The notes beneath the pieces were generated by a model that saw nothing but the letters and a program-made list of their open reading frames with translations, did no database searches and was not told the origin of the DNA. 6,229 bases of DNA, from the NCBI GenBank assembly GCA_013695245.1, contig JACDAW010000147.1:1-6229 (forward strand), given 5' to 3'. The position numbers were made by a program, and so were the translations under genes. Shown piece after piece: positions 1-5,452 of the stretch. The stretch comes from Pyrinomonadaceae bacterium (GTDB lineage: Bacteria; Acidobacteriota; Blastocatellia; Pyrinomonadales; Pyrinomonadaceae). Position 1 is the stretch's first letter; each line of letters opens with the position of its first letter.

Positions 1-912
1 GAACACGTCGGTGCGATTGAAGGCGTAACGAAAGTAATAGTTACGATGGACGCGGAAGTGCGGACAGGTCGCGGCTTCGGGGAGCGCGCGACGATGCCGG
101 GCGTGCGCAATATCGTCGCCGTATCGAGCGGCAAAGGCGGCGTCGGCAAATCAACGGTCGCCGTTAATCTCGCCGTCTCGCTCGCTTTAGACGGCGCGCG
201 CATCGGACTCATGGACGCCGATGTTTACGGCCCGAACGTTCCTCTCATGCTCGGTGCAAGTGGGCAACCACAAGTCGAAGGCAACAAACTCATTCCCGTT
301 GAAGCTTACGGCGTCCGCATGATGTCAATGGCGCTGCTGCAACCGGGTGACAAGCCGATGATCGTGCGTGGGCCTATCTTGCACGGACTCGTGCGACAAT
401 TTTTAACAGACGTGGTCTGGGGCGAGCTTGATTATCTCATCGTTGACATGCCGCCGGGCACGGGCGACGTGCAGTTAAGTTTAGCGCAGCTCGTCCCCGT
501 GCAAGGCGCGGTGTTGGTGACGACGCCACAAGAGGTCGCCGTCTCAGACGTGCGCCGCGCATTTCGCATGTTTGAGACGGTAAACGTGCCCGTACTCGGC
601 ATCGTCGAAAACATGTCGTACTTCATCGCGCCGGACACGGGCGTGCGTTATAATATCTTTGGCGAAGGAGGCGGCGAAAAACTTGCGAGGCAATACGACC
701 TTCCGTTTCTCGGCTCCGTTCCGCTTGGTTTAGAAGTGCGCGAGGGCGGCGATAAGGGCGTGCCCGTCGTTGTTGGCCATCCCGATTCGCCGCAGGCGCG
801 AGCGCTTCGTTCGGTGGCGGAAGAAGTTGCCAGACAAGTTTCAATCGAGGCAATGAAGCCGGAGCTTGTGCTGCTTCGTCCGAACCGCGCGGGGAGCGCG
901 CCGGGTGCGTAA
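1..912 (+). CDS. mrp: Mrp/ApbC/Nbp35-family P-loop ATPase (5' end outside window)
   Basis: Predicted cytosolic Fe-S cluster carrier or scaffold ATPase. The reading frame is open back to base 1. The first 15 codons (EHVGAIEGVTKVIVT) read as the end of an N-terminal MIP18/DUF59 domain, so the ATG at 46 is probably internal and the true start lies upstream of the window. Seen directly: a deviant Walker A SGKGGVGKST at 127-156, the MDADVYGPN segment at 211-237, and DYLIVDMPPGTGD (Walker B region) at 430-468. These are family hallmarks. Unusually, the CxxC that normally follows ENMS is I-A-P-D-T-G here (Ala codon 628-630, Thr codon 637-639), and there is no cysteine in the visible protein. Known for the family: ApbC-type proteins bridge a [4Fe-4S] cluster between subunits through that CxxC. 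Whether this member carries a cluster is therefore uncertain. An A-type Fe-S carrier gene follows 125 nt downstream, which fits a role in cluster delivery. Confidence 0.95.
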   Translation, partial: EHVGAIEGVTKVIVTMDAEVRTGRGFGERATMPGVRNIVAVSSGKGGVGKSTVAVNLAVSLALDGARIGLMDADVYGPNVPLMLGASGQPQVEGNKLIPVEAYGVRMMSMALLQPGDKPMIVRGPILHGLVRQFLTDVVWGELDYLIVDMPPGTGDVQLSLAQLVPVQGAVLVTTPQEVAVSDVRRAFRMFETVNVPVLGIVENMSYFIAPDTGVRYNIFGEGGGEKLARQYDLPFLGSVPLGLEVREGGDKGVPVVVGHPDSPQARALRSVAEEVARQVSIEAMKPELVLLRPNRAGSAPGA

Positions 913-977
913 AGCGGTTTTCGGGTTTGGAAATTTTGAGATTTAGCTTTACGATAAGTGGGATTCGCGCATCTAAG

Positions 978-1006
978 TTGCGGATTGGGTGTTATTAACT
1001 TAAAAA
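978..1006 (+). promoter_or_regulatory. Weak candidate sigma70-type promoter before the ErpA-like gene
   Basis: TTGCGG (978-983) and TAAAAA (1001-1006) are separated by 17 nt inside an AT-rich stretch upstream of the Fe-S carrier gene. Both hexamers match the consensus only partly. No terminator is visible after mrp, so read-through from mrp is an alternative. Confidence 0.3.
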
Positions 1007-1037
1007 CGTATTTATTAGAATTTAAGGAGAAAAAAAG

Positions 1038-1394
1038 ATGGTTGCAACAACTGCTCCGGCCGTAGCGCTTAACATCACCGAGGCGGCGGCGGAAGAGATC
1101 AAGAAGTTTATGGCTGGCGAAGAGGGCTTGCCGGAAACCGCAGGCTTGCGCGTGCGGGTCGTTCCGGGCGGTTGCTCCGGCTTTCAGTACAGCCTCAACA
1201 TCGAAGAGGAATCGCGGCAGGGCGATCACGTTTTCGACCAAAACGGCGTGCGCCTCTTTGTTGACATGTTCAGCGCGCAGTATTTGAACGGCGTCGAAAT
1301 TGATTACGTCACCAGCATGATGGGACAAGGTTTCGCCTTCAACAACCCGAACGCGACCGGCTCATGCGGCTGCGGCTCGTCGTTCACGGCGTAA
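1038..1394 (+). CDS. erpA: A-type iron-sulfur carrier protein, ErpA/IscA/SufA (HesB) family
   Basis: A 118-residue cytosolic carrier that accepts Fe-S clusters from a scaffold and passes them to apo-enzymes. The three conserved cysteine ligands are visible: C46 in PGGCSGFQY and C110/C112 in the C-terminal SCGCGSSF. The length is normal for the family once a 10-residue N-terminal extension is allowed for. The CGCGSSF ending resembles ErpA more than IscA or SufA, which usually end CGCGESF; this subfamily call is from memory and less certain than the family call. The ATG is well supported by AAGGAG at 1024-1029, 8 nt upstream. The gene follows mrp, a related Fe-S maturation factor, and is closed by an intrinsic terminator, so it is either the last gene of an mrp unit or monocistronic. 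Confidence 0.95.
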   Translation: MVATTAPAVALNITEAAAEEIKKFMAGEEGLPETAGLRVRVVPGGCSGFQYSLNIEEESRQGDHVFDQNGVRLFVDMFSAQYLNGVEIDYVTSMMGQGFAFNNPNATGSCGCGSSFTA

Positions 1395-1424
1395 GATTTT
1401 CGAGAACGAAAGAATAAATAGAAG

Positions 1425-1469
1425 CGCGGGTTTTGCGTGGCGCGTCCACGTAGCCCGCGTTTTTCTTTT
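1425..1469 (+). terminator. Intrinsic terminator after the ErpA-like gene
   Basis: The outer stem CGCGGG (1425-1430) pairs with CCCGCG (1454-1459). Inside it CGTGG (1436-1440) pairs with CCACG (1446-1450) around a CGCGT loop. T-rich sequence follows directly (TTTTT C TTTT, 1460-1469). It lies 31 nt after the stop codon. Confidence 0.85.
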
Positions 1470-1537
1470 AACGTAAAGTTTTAATAGAACACTGTGTCTT
1501 TGAATTGACTCGGCTTCTCAGAACTTGCAAGTCATCG

Positions 1538-1546
1538 TGCTACAAT
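1538..1546 (+). promoter_or_regulatory. Extended -10 promoter (TGCTACAAT) of the small-gene pair and ferredoxin unit
   Basis: TGCTACAAT is a TGn-extended -10 element with 5/6 matches to TATAAT. No good -35 lies at 16-18 nt; a TTGACT at 1505-1510 is 30 nt from the hexamer, too far for normal spacing. Transcription would start near 1553, leaving about 33 nt of leader before the GTG at 1586. The element sits just after the terminator, as expected for a new transcription unit. Confidence 0.6.
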
Positions 1547-1574
1547 GAAATTAATAGATGGAGGCCGTGTATTT

Positions 1575-1580
1575 AGGAGG
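1575..1580 (+). promoter_or_regulatory. Ribosome binding site AGGAGG that fixes the GTG start at 1586
   Basis: A perfect AGGAGG lies 5 nt before GTG 1586. The in-frame TAG at 1574-1576 overlaps it, so no earlier start is possible in that frame. The nearby ATG at 1584 gives only eight codons. Confidence 0.8.
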
Positions 1581-1585
1581 CAAAT

Positions 1586-1735
1586 GTGGCGAAAAGGCTT
1601 AAAGATTTAAAGGAACTCAAGATCGAGCGCCCGCCGCGAGTTAAGCTATCAGCCAAAGAATCTCTAAAGCGGACGCAGGAATTTGATAAGCGAAAGGAGC
1701 AGTTCGTTGCCGCTGTCCGAAAAGGCAAGAATTGA
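1586..1735 (+). CDS. Small basic protein of unknown function, first gene of an overlapping pair
   Basis: A 49-residue, GTG-started protein (MAKRLKDLKELK... to ...FVAAVRKGKN). It has 17 Lys/Arg against 7 Asp/Glu, a net charge near +10. There is no signal peptide, membrane segment or cysteine. The N-terminal third looks amphipathic and helical, PP at 16-17 breaks it, and residues 22-46 (SAKESLKR...EFDKRKEQF...) look like a second helix. A perfect AGGAGG and an extended -10 promoter stand in front, so it is very likely expressed. Its last 29 nt overlap the next gene, whose product is acidic (net about -6). This arrangement suggests two partners made in a fixed ratio, as in antitoxin-toxin or protein-chaperone pairs, but no residue signature identifies a function. 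It is easily missed because of the GTG start and small size. Confidence 0.75.
   Translation: MAKRLKDLKELKIERPPRVKLSAKESLKRTQEFDKRKEQFVAAVRKGKN
1694..1699 (+). promoter_or_regulatory. Ribosome binding site AAGGAG that decides the TTG start at 1707
   Basis: AAGGAG lies 7 nt before TTG 1707 and inside the coding sequence of the upstream 49-residue gene. The alternative TTG at 1683 has no comparable site, and no in-frame ATG or GTG lies near the start of the conserved-looking protein. Confidence 0.65.
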
Positions 1736-2039
1736 AGTTTACCTGCCTGATCTGCCCCGTGCCGCTTATCAAGATTTGTTGAAAACATTGGCGCAGGAAT
1801 TCGCTTATACGTTCGGCGGATGCACGATCATTCGCGGGCTGGATGGCAGTTATCTTTCTCGGGCCGGTTTGCAGATTCAGGATCGCATCAACCTTATTTA
1901 TGCAGATACGCCTTATTCATTCACGGAAAACTTTGAAATCATCTCCTCGTATGCGGATAGATTAAAAGAAGCCGCCAACGCCGCGCTGGAGGAAGAAGCT
2001 ATCCTCGTTGCGGTGGTTAAGGTTTACCACGCCGAATGA
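1707..2039 (+). CDS. Conserved-looking acidic protein of unknown function, second gene of the pair
   Basis: A 110-residue protein, from the TTG at 1707 chosen because AAGGAG stands 7 nt before it. A TTG at 1683 would add eight residues. It starts in the alternating pattern KARIEVYLPDLP, followed by a helix (AYQDLLKTLAQEF), a glycine-rich turn FGGCTIIRGLDGSYLS (residues 36-51, one Cys at 39), a strand RINLIYADTPYS (60-71), a long helix (about 79-98) and a final strand ending KVYHAE. The pattern reads as a compact alpha/beta, perhaps ferredoxin-like fold. I recall similar small proteins in other bacteria without an assigned function, so I give none. Net charge is about -6, opposite to the overlapping upstream 49-residue protein. 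No transmembrane segment or signal peptide is seen; it is predicted cytosolic. The ferredoxin gene follows 75 nt downstream, probably on the same transcript. Confidence 0.8.
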   Translation: MPLSEKARIEVYLPDLPRAAYQDLLKTLAQEFAYTFGGCTIIRGLDGSYLSRAGLQIQDRINLIYADTPYSFTENFEIISSYADRLKEAANAALEEEAILVAVVKVYHAE

Positions 2040-2098
2040 TGCGTGCAAGCTGCCGCTAAATCTGCTATTAACGCTTTTGCAATTCAACTCATAAATTC

Positions 2099-2104
2099 AG
2101 GGAG
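2099..2104 (+). promoter_or_regulatory. Ribosome binding site AGGGAG supporting the ferredoxin GTG start at 2115
   Basis: AGGGAG lies 10 nt before GTG 2115. The longer frame from GTG 2043 lacks a comparable site and would add 24 residues that do not belong to a ferredoxin domain. Confidence 0.5.
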
Positions 2105-2114
2105 AACGGAACAA

Positions 2115-2447
2115 GTGCCGAGAATTGAAGCTGAAACAGCGACAGGTGTGCAAACGTTTGAAGCCGACGAGAATCGTAAGCTCGTGCTGGCGATTGAAGA
2201 TGCGGGAATTGATATTTTGCATCGGTGTGGCGGAAACGCGAAATGCACGACATGCCGCGTTGAGATTCTGGCGGGCGATCCCGGCGAGATCGAGGAGGGC
2301 GAGCGCAATCGTCTCGCGCAGGAAGTTGACTTACCGGAGAACGTGCGTCTTTCGTGTCAGGTGCGTGTGATTGATGATCTCAAAGTCAAAGTGATCCGGC
2401 AGGCGAGCACGAGCGGGTTAGCGGCTGGGACACGCCCCGCCGAATAA
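2115..2447 (+). CDS. [2Fe-2S] ferredoxin (plant/adrenodoxin-type fold)
   Basis: A 110-residue soluble electron carrier. Cluster ligands from the GTG at 2115 are C38, C44 and C47 in RCGGNAKCTTCRV and C81 in RLSCQV, giving CX5CX2CX33C. The X5 spacing is that of the adrenodoxin/Isc-Fdx group rather than the CX4CX2C of photosynthetic ferredoxins. The N-terminal strand (IEAETATGVQTFEAD) and the helix before the cluster loop (RKLVLAIEDAGIDILHRC) fit the beta-grasp fold. The acidic stretch after the cluster (GDPGEIEEGERNRLAQEVDLPEN is its range, about residues 54-76) is a likely partner-binding face. An upstream GTG at 2043 is in frame but less likely. The redox partner cannot be told from the sequence. 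Proximity to mrp and the ErpA-like gene suggests, but does not show, a role in Fe-S assembly. Confidence 0.9.
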   Translation: MPRIEAETATGVQTFEADENRKLVLAIEDAGIDILHRCGGNAKCTTCRVEILAGDPGEIEEGERNRLAQEVDLPENVRLSCQVRVIDDLKVKVIRQASTSGLAAGTRPAE

Positions 2448-2624
2448 CTTGTGGCGAAGTTTCCGCGCCTGTTTGCGGCCTTTACCGGTTGATGTTAAGC
2501 TCGCGTCTCAACTTAGCAAACAAAAATTAGAACGCAACTGCGCGGCAGCTTTCATTCGCAGCGTTGAGCGTGTGCCCTTAAGATTTACACAGGGCATGTG
2601 CAGTCGCAAGCTTGTTTCACATTT

Positions 2625-2951
2625 ATGACGACGGCGTGGATCATTTTAGTTTACGGCATACTCGTCGCCATCATCGGCGCATACGGTTACTTCAAAGCGA
2701 GTAGCGTTCCGTCGCTCATCGCAGGCGCGGTGTCGGGTGTGATTTTGCTTGCGGCGTCGTTTGCGATGATGCGCGGCTCATACAGGCTCGGCTGGGTTGC
2801 CGCGCTCGCCCTTGCGATCTTGCTTCTGGGACGCTTTGCGCGGCCAGCCTTTGCTGAGCATCAACTGTGGCCCGGCGGCGTGATGGTCGCATTAAGTCTG
2901 CTCGCAGTTGTCGCTTTACTCGTCGGTCGTAACGCGCCATCGGGCATGTAA
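2625..2951 (+). CDS. TMEM14-family small membrane protein
   Basis: A 108-residue integral membrane protein with four predicted helices at about 4-23, 29-48, 54-70 and 82-101 (numbered from the ATG at 2625). The YGYFKASSVPSLIAGAVSG stretch around residues 20-38 matches the conserved core of the TMEM14/UPF0136 family, whose members have this length and topology. Known relatives in eukaryotes act in organelle membranes: TMEM14C in porphyrin transport for haem synthesis and FAX1 in plastid fatty-acid export. Bacterial members are largely uncharacterised, so no substrate is assigned. The start is uncertain. A GTG at 2598 is in frame and adds nine residues; AGGG stands only 3 nt before it, and no clear ribosome site precedes the ATG. 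The superoxide dismutase gene follows after 48 nt, so the two may be co-transcribed. The 177-nt gap upstream holds no gene I can support and no convincing promoter. Confidence 0.85.
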   Translation: MTTAWIILVYGILVAIIGAYGYFKASSVPSLIAGAVSGVILLAASFAMMRGSYRLGWVAALALAILLLGRFARPAFAEHQLWPGGVMVALSLLAVVALLVGRNAPSGM

Positions 2952-2999
2952 GTTTTCGCGTCCTCGCCTTTATCAAAATCATTTCTGGAGGATTCCATT

Positions 3000-3614
3000 A
3001 TGGCTCACGAACTACCACCGCTCCCTTACGATTACGCTGCGCTTGAGCCGCACATTGACAAGGAGACGATGCAAATCCATCACGACAAGCATCACGCCGC
3101 TTATGTTAATAATTTAAACGCCGCGCTCGAAAAGTATCCTGAGTTGCAAAACAAATCCGCCGAAGACTTGATACGCGATCTCGACAGCGTCCCGGAAGAC
3201 ATTCGCATGGCCGTTCGCAACAACGGCGGCGGGCACGTCAACCACATGATGTTCTGGCAGATCATGGGGCCCGACGGCGGAGGCGCTCCGACGGGCGCAA
3301 TTGCAGATGCGATTAAGACGAGCTTCGGGGATTTTGAAACTTTAAAGAAGCAGTTTGCCGACGCGGGCACGAAGCGTTTCGGTTCGGGTTGGGTGTGGCT
3401 CGTCGGCGCGAAGATCAATGAATTGCAAATTATCTCAACGCCTAATCAAGATAACCCGATGACCGACGGCATGATGCCGATCTTGGGTAACGACGTGTGG
3501 GAGCACGCTTACTATCTTAAATATCAAAATCGCCGCCCCGATTACCTGAACGCTTGGTGGAACACAGTTAACTGGGATGAAATCAACAAGCGTTTCGGAA
3601 AGAGCAGCCGTTAG
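3000..3614 (+). CDS. sodA: Superoxide dismutase, Mn-type Fe/Mn family
   Basis: A 204-residue cytosolic enzyme (no signal peptide) converting superoxide to hydrogen peroxide and oxygen. The four metal ligands are visible: H27 in QIHHDKHH, H82 in GGHVNHMMFW, and D165 and H169 in DVWEHAYYLKYQNRRPDY, the family signature. Gly77 next to the second ligand region and the Gln at 150 in STPNQD follow the pattern of Mn enzymes, where the outer-sphere Gln comes from the C-terminal half; Fe enzymes usually carry it in the N-terminal half. Mn preference is thus inferred, and cambialistic use cannot be excluded. The ATG is supported by GGAGG at 2987-2991, 8 nt upstream. Length and colinearity with E. coli SodA are normal. 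A strong terminator follows. The exported peroxiredoxin downstream could handle peroxide, but in another compartment and from another transcript. Confidence 0.97.
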   Translation: MAHELPPLPYDYAALEPHIDKETMQIHHDKHHAAYVNNLNAALEKYPELQNKSAEDLIRDLDSVPEDIRMAVRNNGGGHVNHMMFWQIMGPDGGGAPTGAIADAIKTSFGDFETLKKQFADAGTKRFGSGWVWLVGAKINELQIISTPNQDNPMTDGMMPILGNDVWEHAYYLKYQNRRPDYLNAWWNTVNWDEINKRFGKSSR

Positions 3615-3652
3615 AGTTTAATTTCAGATAAAGTTTAATTGCAGGATTGCTC

Positions 3653-3692
3653 AACGGACGATGGACGCATTTGTTCATCGTCCGTTTCTTTT
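3653..3692 (+). terminator. Strong intrinsic terminator after the SOD gene
   Basis: AACGGACGATG (3653-3663) pairs perfectly with CATCGTCCGTT (3676-3686). Three further pairs (one G-U) extend the stem to 14 bp around a GCATTT loop. TTTCTTTT follows. It lies 38 nt after the stop codon. Confidence 0.93.
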
Positions 3693-3715
3693 CCCTCACA
3701 TCTCTCGCATCAAGA

Positions 3716-3745
3716 TTAGCCTAGCCGCACTTCACGGTTTATACT
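3716..3745 (+). promoter_or_regulatory. Candidate promoter of the lipoprotein-UDG-peroxiredoxin unit
   Basis: TATACT at 3740-3745 is a good -10 hexamer (5/6). TTAGCC at 3716-3721, 18 nt upstream, is a poor -35 (3/6). Transcription from about 3752 would leave a leader of about 34 nt ending in GGAGG (3776-3780), 5 nt before the ATG. Its place right after the terminator supports it. Confidence 0.5.
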
Positions 3746-3785
3746 GTCTTACGCAATCACAAGCATCATTCACCCGGAGGACAGT

Positions 3786-4793
3786 ATGAGAACACTTAAG
3801 CGTGCGCGTCTTATCTGCATTGCCTGCCCGCTCCTTGTCGCGCTGCATACAGGATGCACCGACACTATGAACTCGAACAACGCGAACACGACGGCGAACA
3901 TTAACGCCTCGCCCTCCGCCACGCCTGCGCAAGCGAATTTGACCGAAACTCAAGAACCACAACGCATCAAAGACATGCGCGCGGCGCGCGGCGAACAGGA
4001 CGCGGCGAACCCTGTGCTTGCGATCCGCGAGCCACGCGATAATGCGATGATCACGGGTTCGACCGTTAATGTCCGCCTTGATTTAAGCGGCGACCTTAAA
4101 GGTTATCAGCCGATGAAAGACCCAGCGACAGGAATGGGCAATCACATCCACGTCATCCTCGACAATCAACCCTACGAAGCATATTACAACCTCGGCGAAG
4201 CGTTTGAACTGCGCAATGTTACGGCAGGCAAACATACGTTGCGCGTTTTCGCCTCGCGCCCTTGGCACGAAAGCTACAAAAACGACGGCTCGTTTCAAAT
4301 GGTTACGTTCACTGTGCAAGGCGGCGGCAACCCGAATCAACCAACGACAACCGGAACCGGGCAAGTAATGTCCGACAACCGCAACGCTAATAATGCGAAT
4401 GCAAACGCCAACGCGAACGTAAATGCCAACTCTTCGCCAACACGTGAGGGCAAAGACATGCCTTCAAGCACGGCGGGCGACGTTGATCGTTCAAAGCCGC
4501 TTCTGACCTACAGCCGTCCGAAAGGCGAATACAAAGCCGCAGAAGCCGATCCCGTGATGATTGATTTCTGGCTCACGAACGCCAAACTCAGAGGCGATGG
4601 CGGCGAATACCGCGTGCGTTATTCGATTGATGGCGGCGAAGCGCGCTATATTGATCGTTGGCAACCGCTTTGGCTCACGGGTTGGACGGCAGGCAAACAC
4701 ACCGTTAAGCTTGAACTCGTTGATGCAAACGGCAACGTCGTTGATAACGGCGGCTACAATTCGACGACGCGCGAGATTACAATCGTCAAGTAA
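3786..4793 (+). CDS. Putative lipoprotein with two beta-sandwich-like domains and an Asn/Ala linker
   Basis: A 335-residue exported protein whose function I do not recognise. Residues 1-23 form a signal peptide (RTLKRAR, then a hydrophobic stretch) ending LHTGC with Cys24. The TGC fits a lipobox, but His at -3 is unusual, so lipidation is likely rather than certain. Residues 25-75 are a low-complexity N/T/A/S/P tether. Domain 1 (about 76-178) starts NPVLAIREPRDNAMITGS and contains GNHIHVILDNQPYEAYYNL; it resembles Ig-like or DUF4399-like domains that present His residues. Residues 200-215 are an N-A repeat. Domain 2 (about 238-334) has YSIDGGEARYIDRWQPLWL. Both domains contain a T-A-G-K-H-T segment (146-151 and 301-306) in the same relative place before a terminal strand, pointing to an internal duplication. 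The ATG is supported by GGAGG 5 nt upstream. It heads a probable operon with UDG and peroxiredoxin genes. It likely sits in the cell envelope. Confidence 0.85.
   Translation: MRTLKRARLICIACPLLVALHTGCTDTMNSNNANTTANINASPSATPAQANLTETQEPQRIKDMRAARGEQDAANPVLAIREPRDNAMITGSTVNVRLDLSGDLKGYQPMKDPATGMGNHIHVILDNQPYEAYYNLGEAFELRNVTAGKHTLRVFASRPWHESYKNDGSFQMVTFTVQGGGNPNQPTTTGTGQVMSDNRNANNANANANANVNANSSPTREGKDMPSSTAGDVDRSKPLLTYSRPKGEYKAAEADPVMIDFWLTNAKLRGDGGEYRVRYSIDGGEARYIDRWQPLWLTGWTAGKHTVKLELVDANGNVVDNGGYNSTTREITIVK
4383..4430 (+). repeat. Asn/Ala codon repeat (imperfect AAYGCN hexamer array) inside the lipoprotein gene
   Basis: Sixteen codons alternate Asn with Ala, with one Asn-Asn step and one Val, encoding residues 200-215. 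The third codon positions vary (AAC/AAT, GCT/GCG/GCA/GCC), so the peptide pattern rather than the DNA repeat seems to be kept. It forms the flexible linker between the two domains. Confidence 0.85.
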
Positions 4794-4799
4794 ACTCGG

Positions 4800-5447
4800 A
4801 TGAACTCGACGGCGCAGAAACAGATCGCATTCGCCGAACTCGTATCGCAAGCCGCCGGATGCCAATTGTGTCCGGCGCTTGCGGAACGACGTGCGGTGTT
4901 AAGTGAAAAGAACGGTTCGGTTGCGGCGCGTGTGATGTTTATCGGCGAAGCACCGGGCAGACAGGGCGGCGACCGCACGGGCGTTCCCTTCTCGGCCGAT
5001 TGTTCGGGGCGCAACTTTGAACGCTTTCTGGCGACGACGAAACTTACACGGTCTTCGATCTTTATCACTAACGCCGTGCTCTGCAATCCGCGTAAACCTT
5101 CCGGCGCAAATCGCACGCCGACCGTGCGTGAAGCCGTGAATTGTTCAAGGTTCTTGAGTGATCAAATTGCGCTCATCGATCCGCAAATCTTGGTGACGCT
5201 CGGACGCACCGCGCTTGATGCGCTCCGGCGCATCCATTATCATGAGTTCACGCTGCATAATTCGGCCGGGCAAATTCACTCGTGGGGCGGGCGTCTGCTC
5301 GTGCCGCTTTATCATCCGAGTCCGCAAGTGCTCGCTTCGCATCGTCGTGAAGCGGCGCAGCTAGAAGATTACCGAGCGGTCGCACGCGCCATCCGCCGCA
5401 TTAGTGGAAGAAAACTTTATCGTCCAGACACGAAACTCAAAGGTTAA
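4800..5447 (+). CDS. Uracil-DNA glycosylase superfamily protein, Fe-S type, mixed family 4/5 motifs
   Basis: A 215-residue predicted DNA repair enzyme that would excise uracil (or other deaminated bases) from DNA. Four cysteines in the family 4/5 pattern, C21 and C24 (CQLC), C95 (VLCNPR) and C115 (VNCSRF), should bind a [4Fe-4S] cluster. Motif 1 begins GEAPG (49-53), as in family 4, but continues with DRTGVPFSADCSG (58-70), which resembles the NRTG...TGDxSG of family 5 (UDGb). Motif 2 is HPSP (172-175). Both the family 4-type Glu50 and the Asp67 matching the family 5 acidic residue are present, so substrate range cannot be read off. Length is normal. The ATG lies 6 nt after the lipoprotein stop and has no clear ribosome site, so translation may be coupled. 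Pairing with exported proteins is odd for a DNA repair enzyme. Confidence 0.9.
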   Translation: MNSTAQKQIAFAELVSQAAGCQLCPALAERRAVLSEKNGSVAARVMFIGEAPGRQGGDRTGVPFSADCSGRNFERFLATTKLTRSSIFITNAVLCNPRKPSGANRTPTVREAVNCSRFLSDQIALIDPQILVTLGRTALDALRRIHYHEFTLHNSAGQIHSWGGRLLVPLYHPSPQVLASHRREAAQLEDYRAVARAIRRISGRKLYRPDTKLKG

Positions 5448-5452
5448 AACAA

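Noticed and set aside
46..48. ATG at 46 as the true start of mrp
   Set aside because: The frame is open to base 1 and the codons before it encode the typical end of the N-terminal MIP18/DUF59 domain.
991..999. GTTATTAAC palindrome upstream of the ErpA-like gene as an operator
   Set aside because: Nine bases in an AT-rich stretch are too short to claim a regulator site, and it matches no Fe-S or iron regulator motif I recognise.
648..1328. Long minus-strand open frame (226 codons) across the end of mrp and the ErpA-like gene
   Set aside because: It is antisense to two clearly conserved genes, its product has no recognisable motif, and GC-rich codon use of the + strand explains the open frame.
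1505..1510. TTGACT as a -35 box for the promoter at 1538
   Set aside because: The spacing to TACAAT is 30 nt, well outside the 16-18 nt range.
1683..1706. TTG at 1683 as start of the 110-residue protein
   Set aside because: No ribosome site precedes it, while AAGGAG sits 7 nt before the in-frame TTG at 1707.
2043..2114. N-terminal extension of the ferredoxin from the GTG at 2043
   Set aside because: It adds 24 residues outside the ferredoxin fold and lacks a ribosome site; GTG 2115 with AGGGAG upstream fits better, though it is not proven.
2531..2565. Imperfect hairpin (CTGCG 2538-2542 with CGCAG 2557-2561, flanked by AACG/CGTT with a bulge) in the gap before the TMEM14-family gene
   Set aside because: The stem is short and bulged, no T-run follows, and it matches no riboswitch or terminator I know; it could occur by chance.
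3975..3993. GCGCGC-rich stretch in the lipoprotein gene as a structural DNA element
   Set aside because: It is explained by Arg/Ala/Gly codons (MRAARGE) in a coding region.
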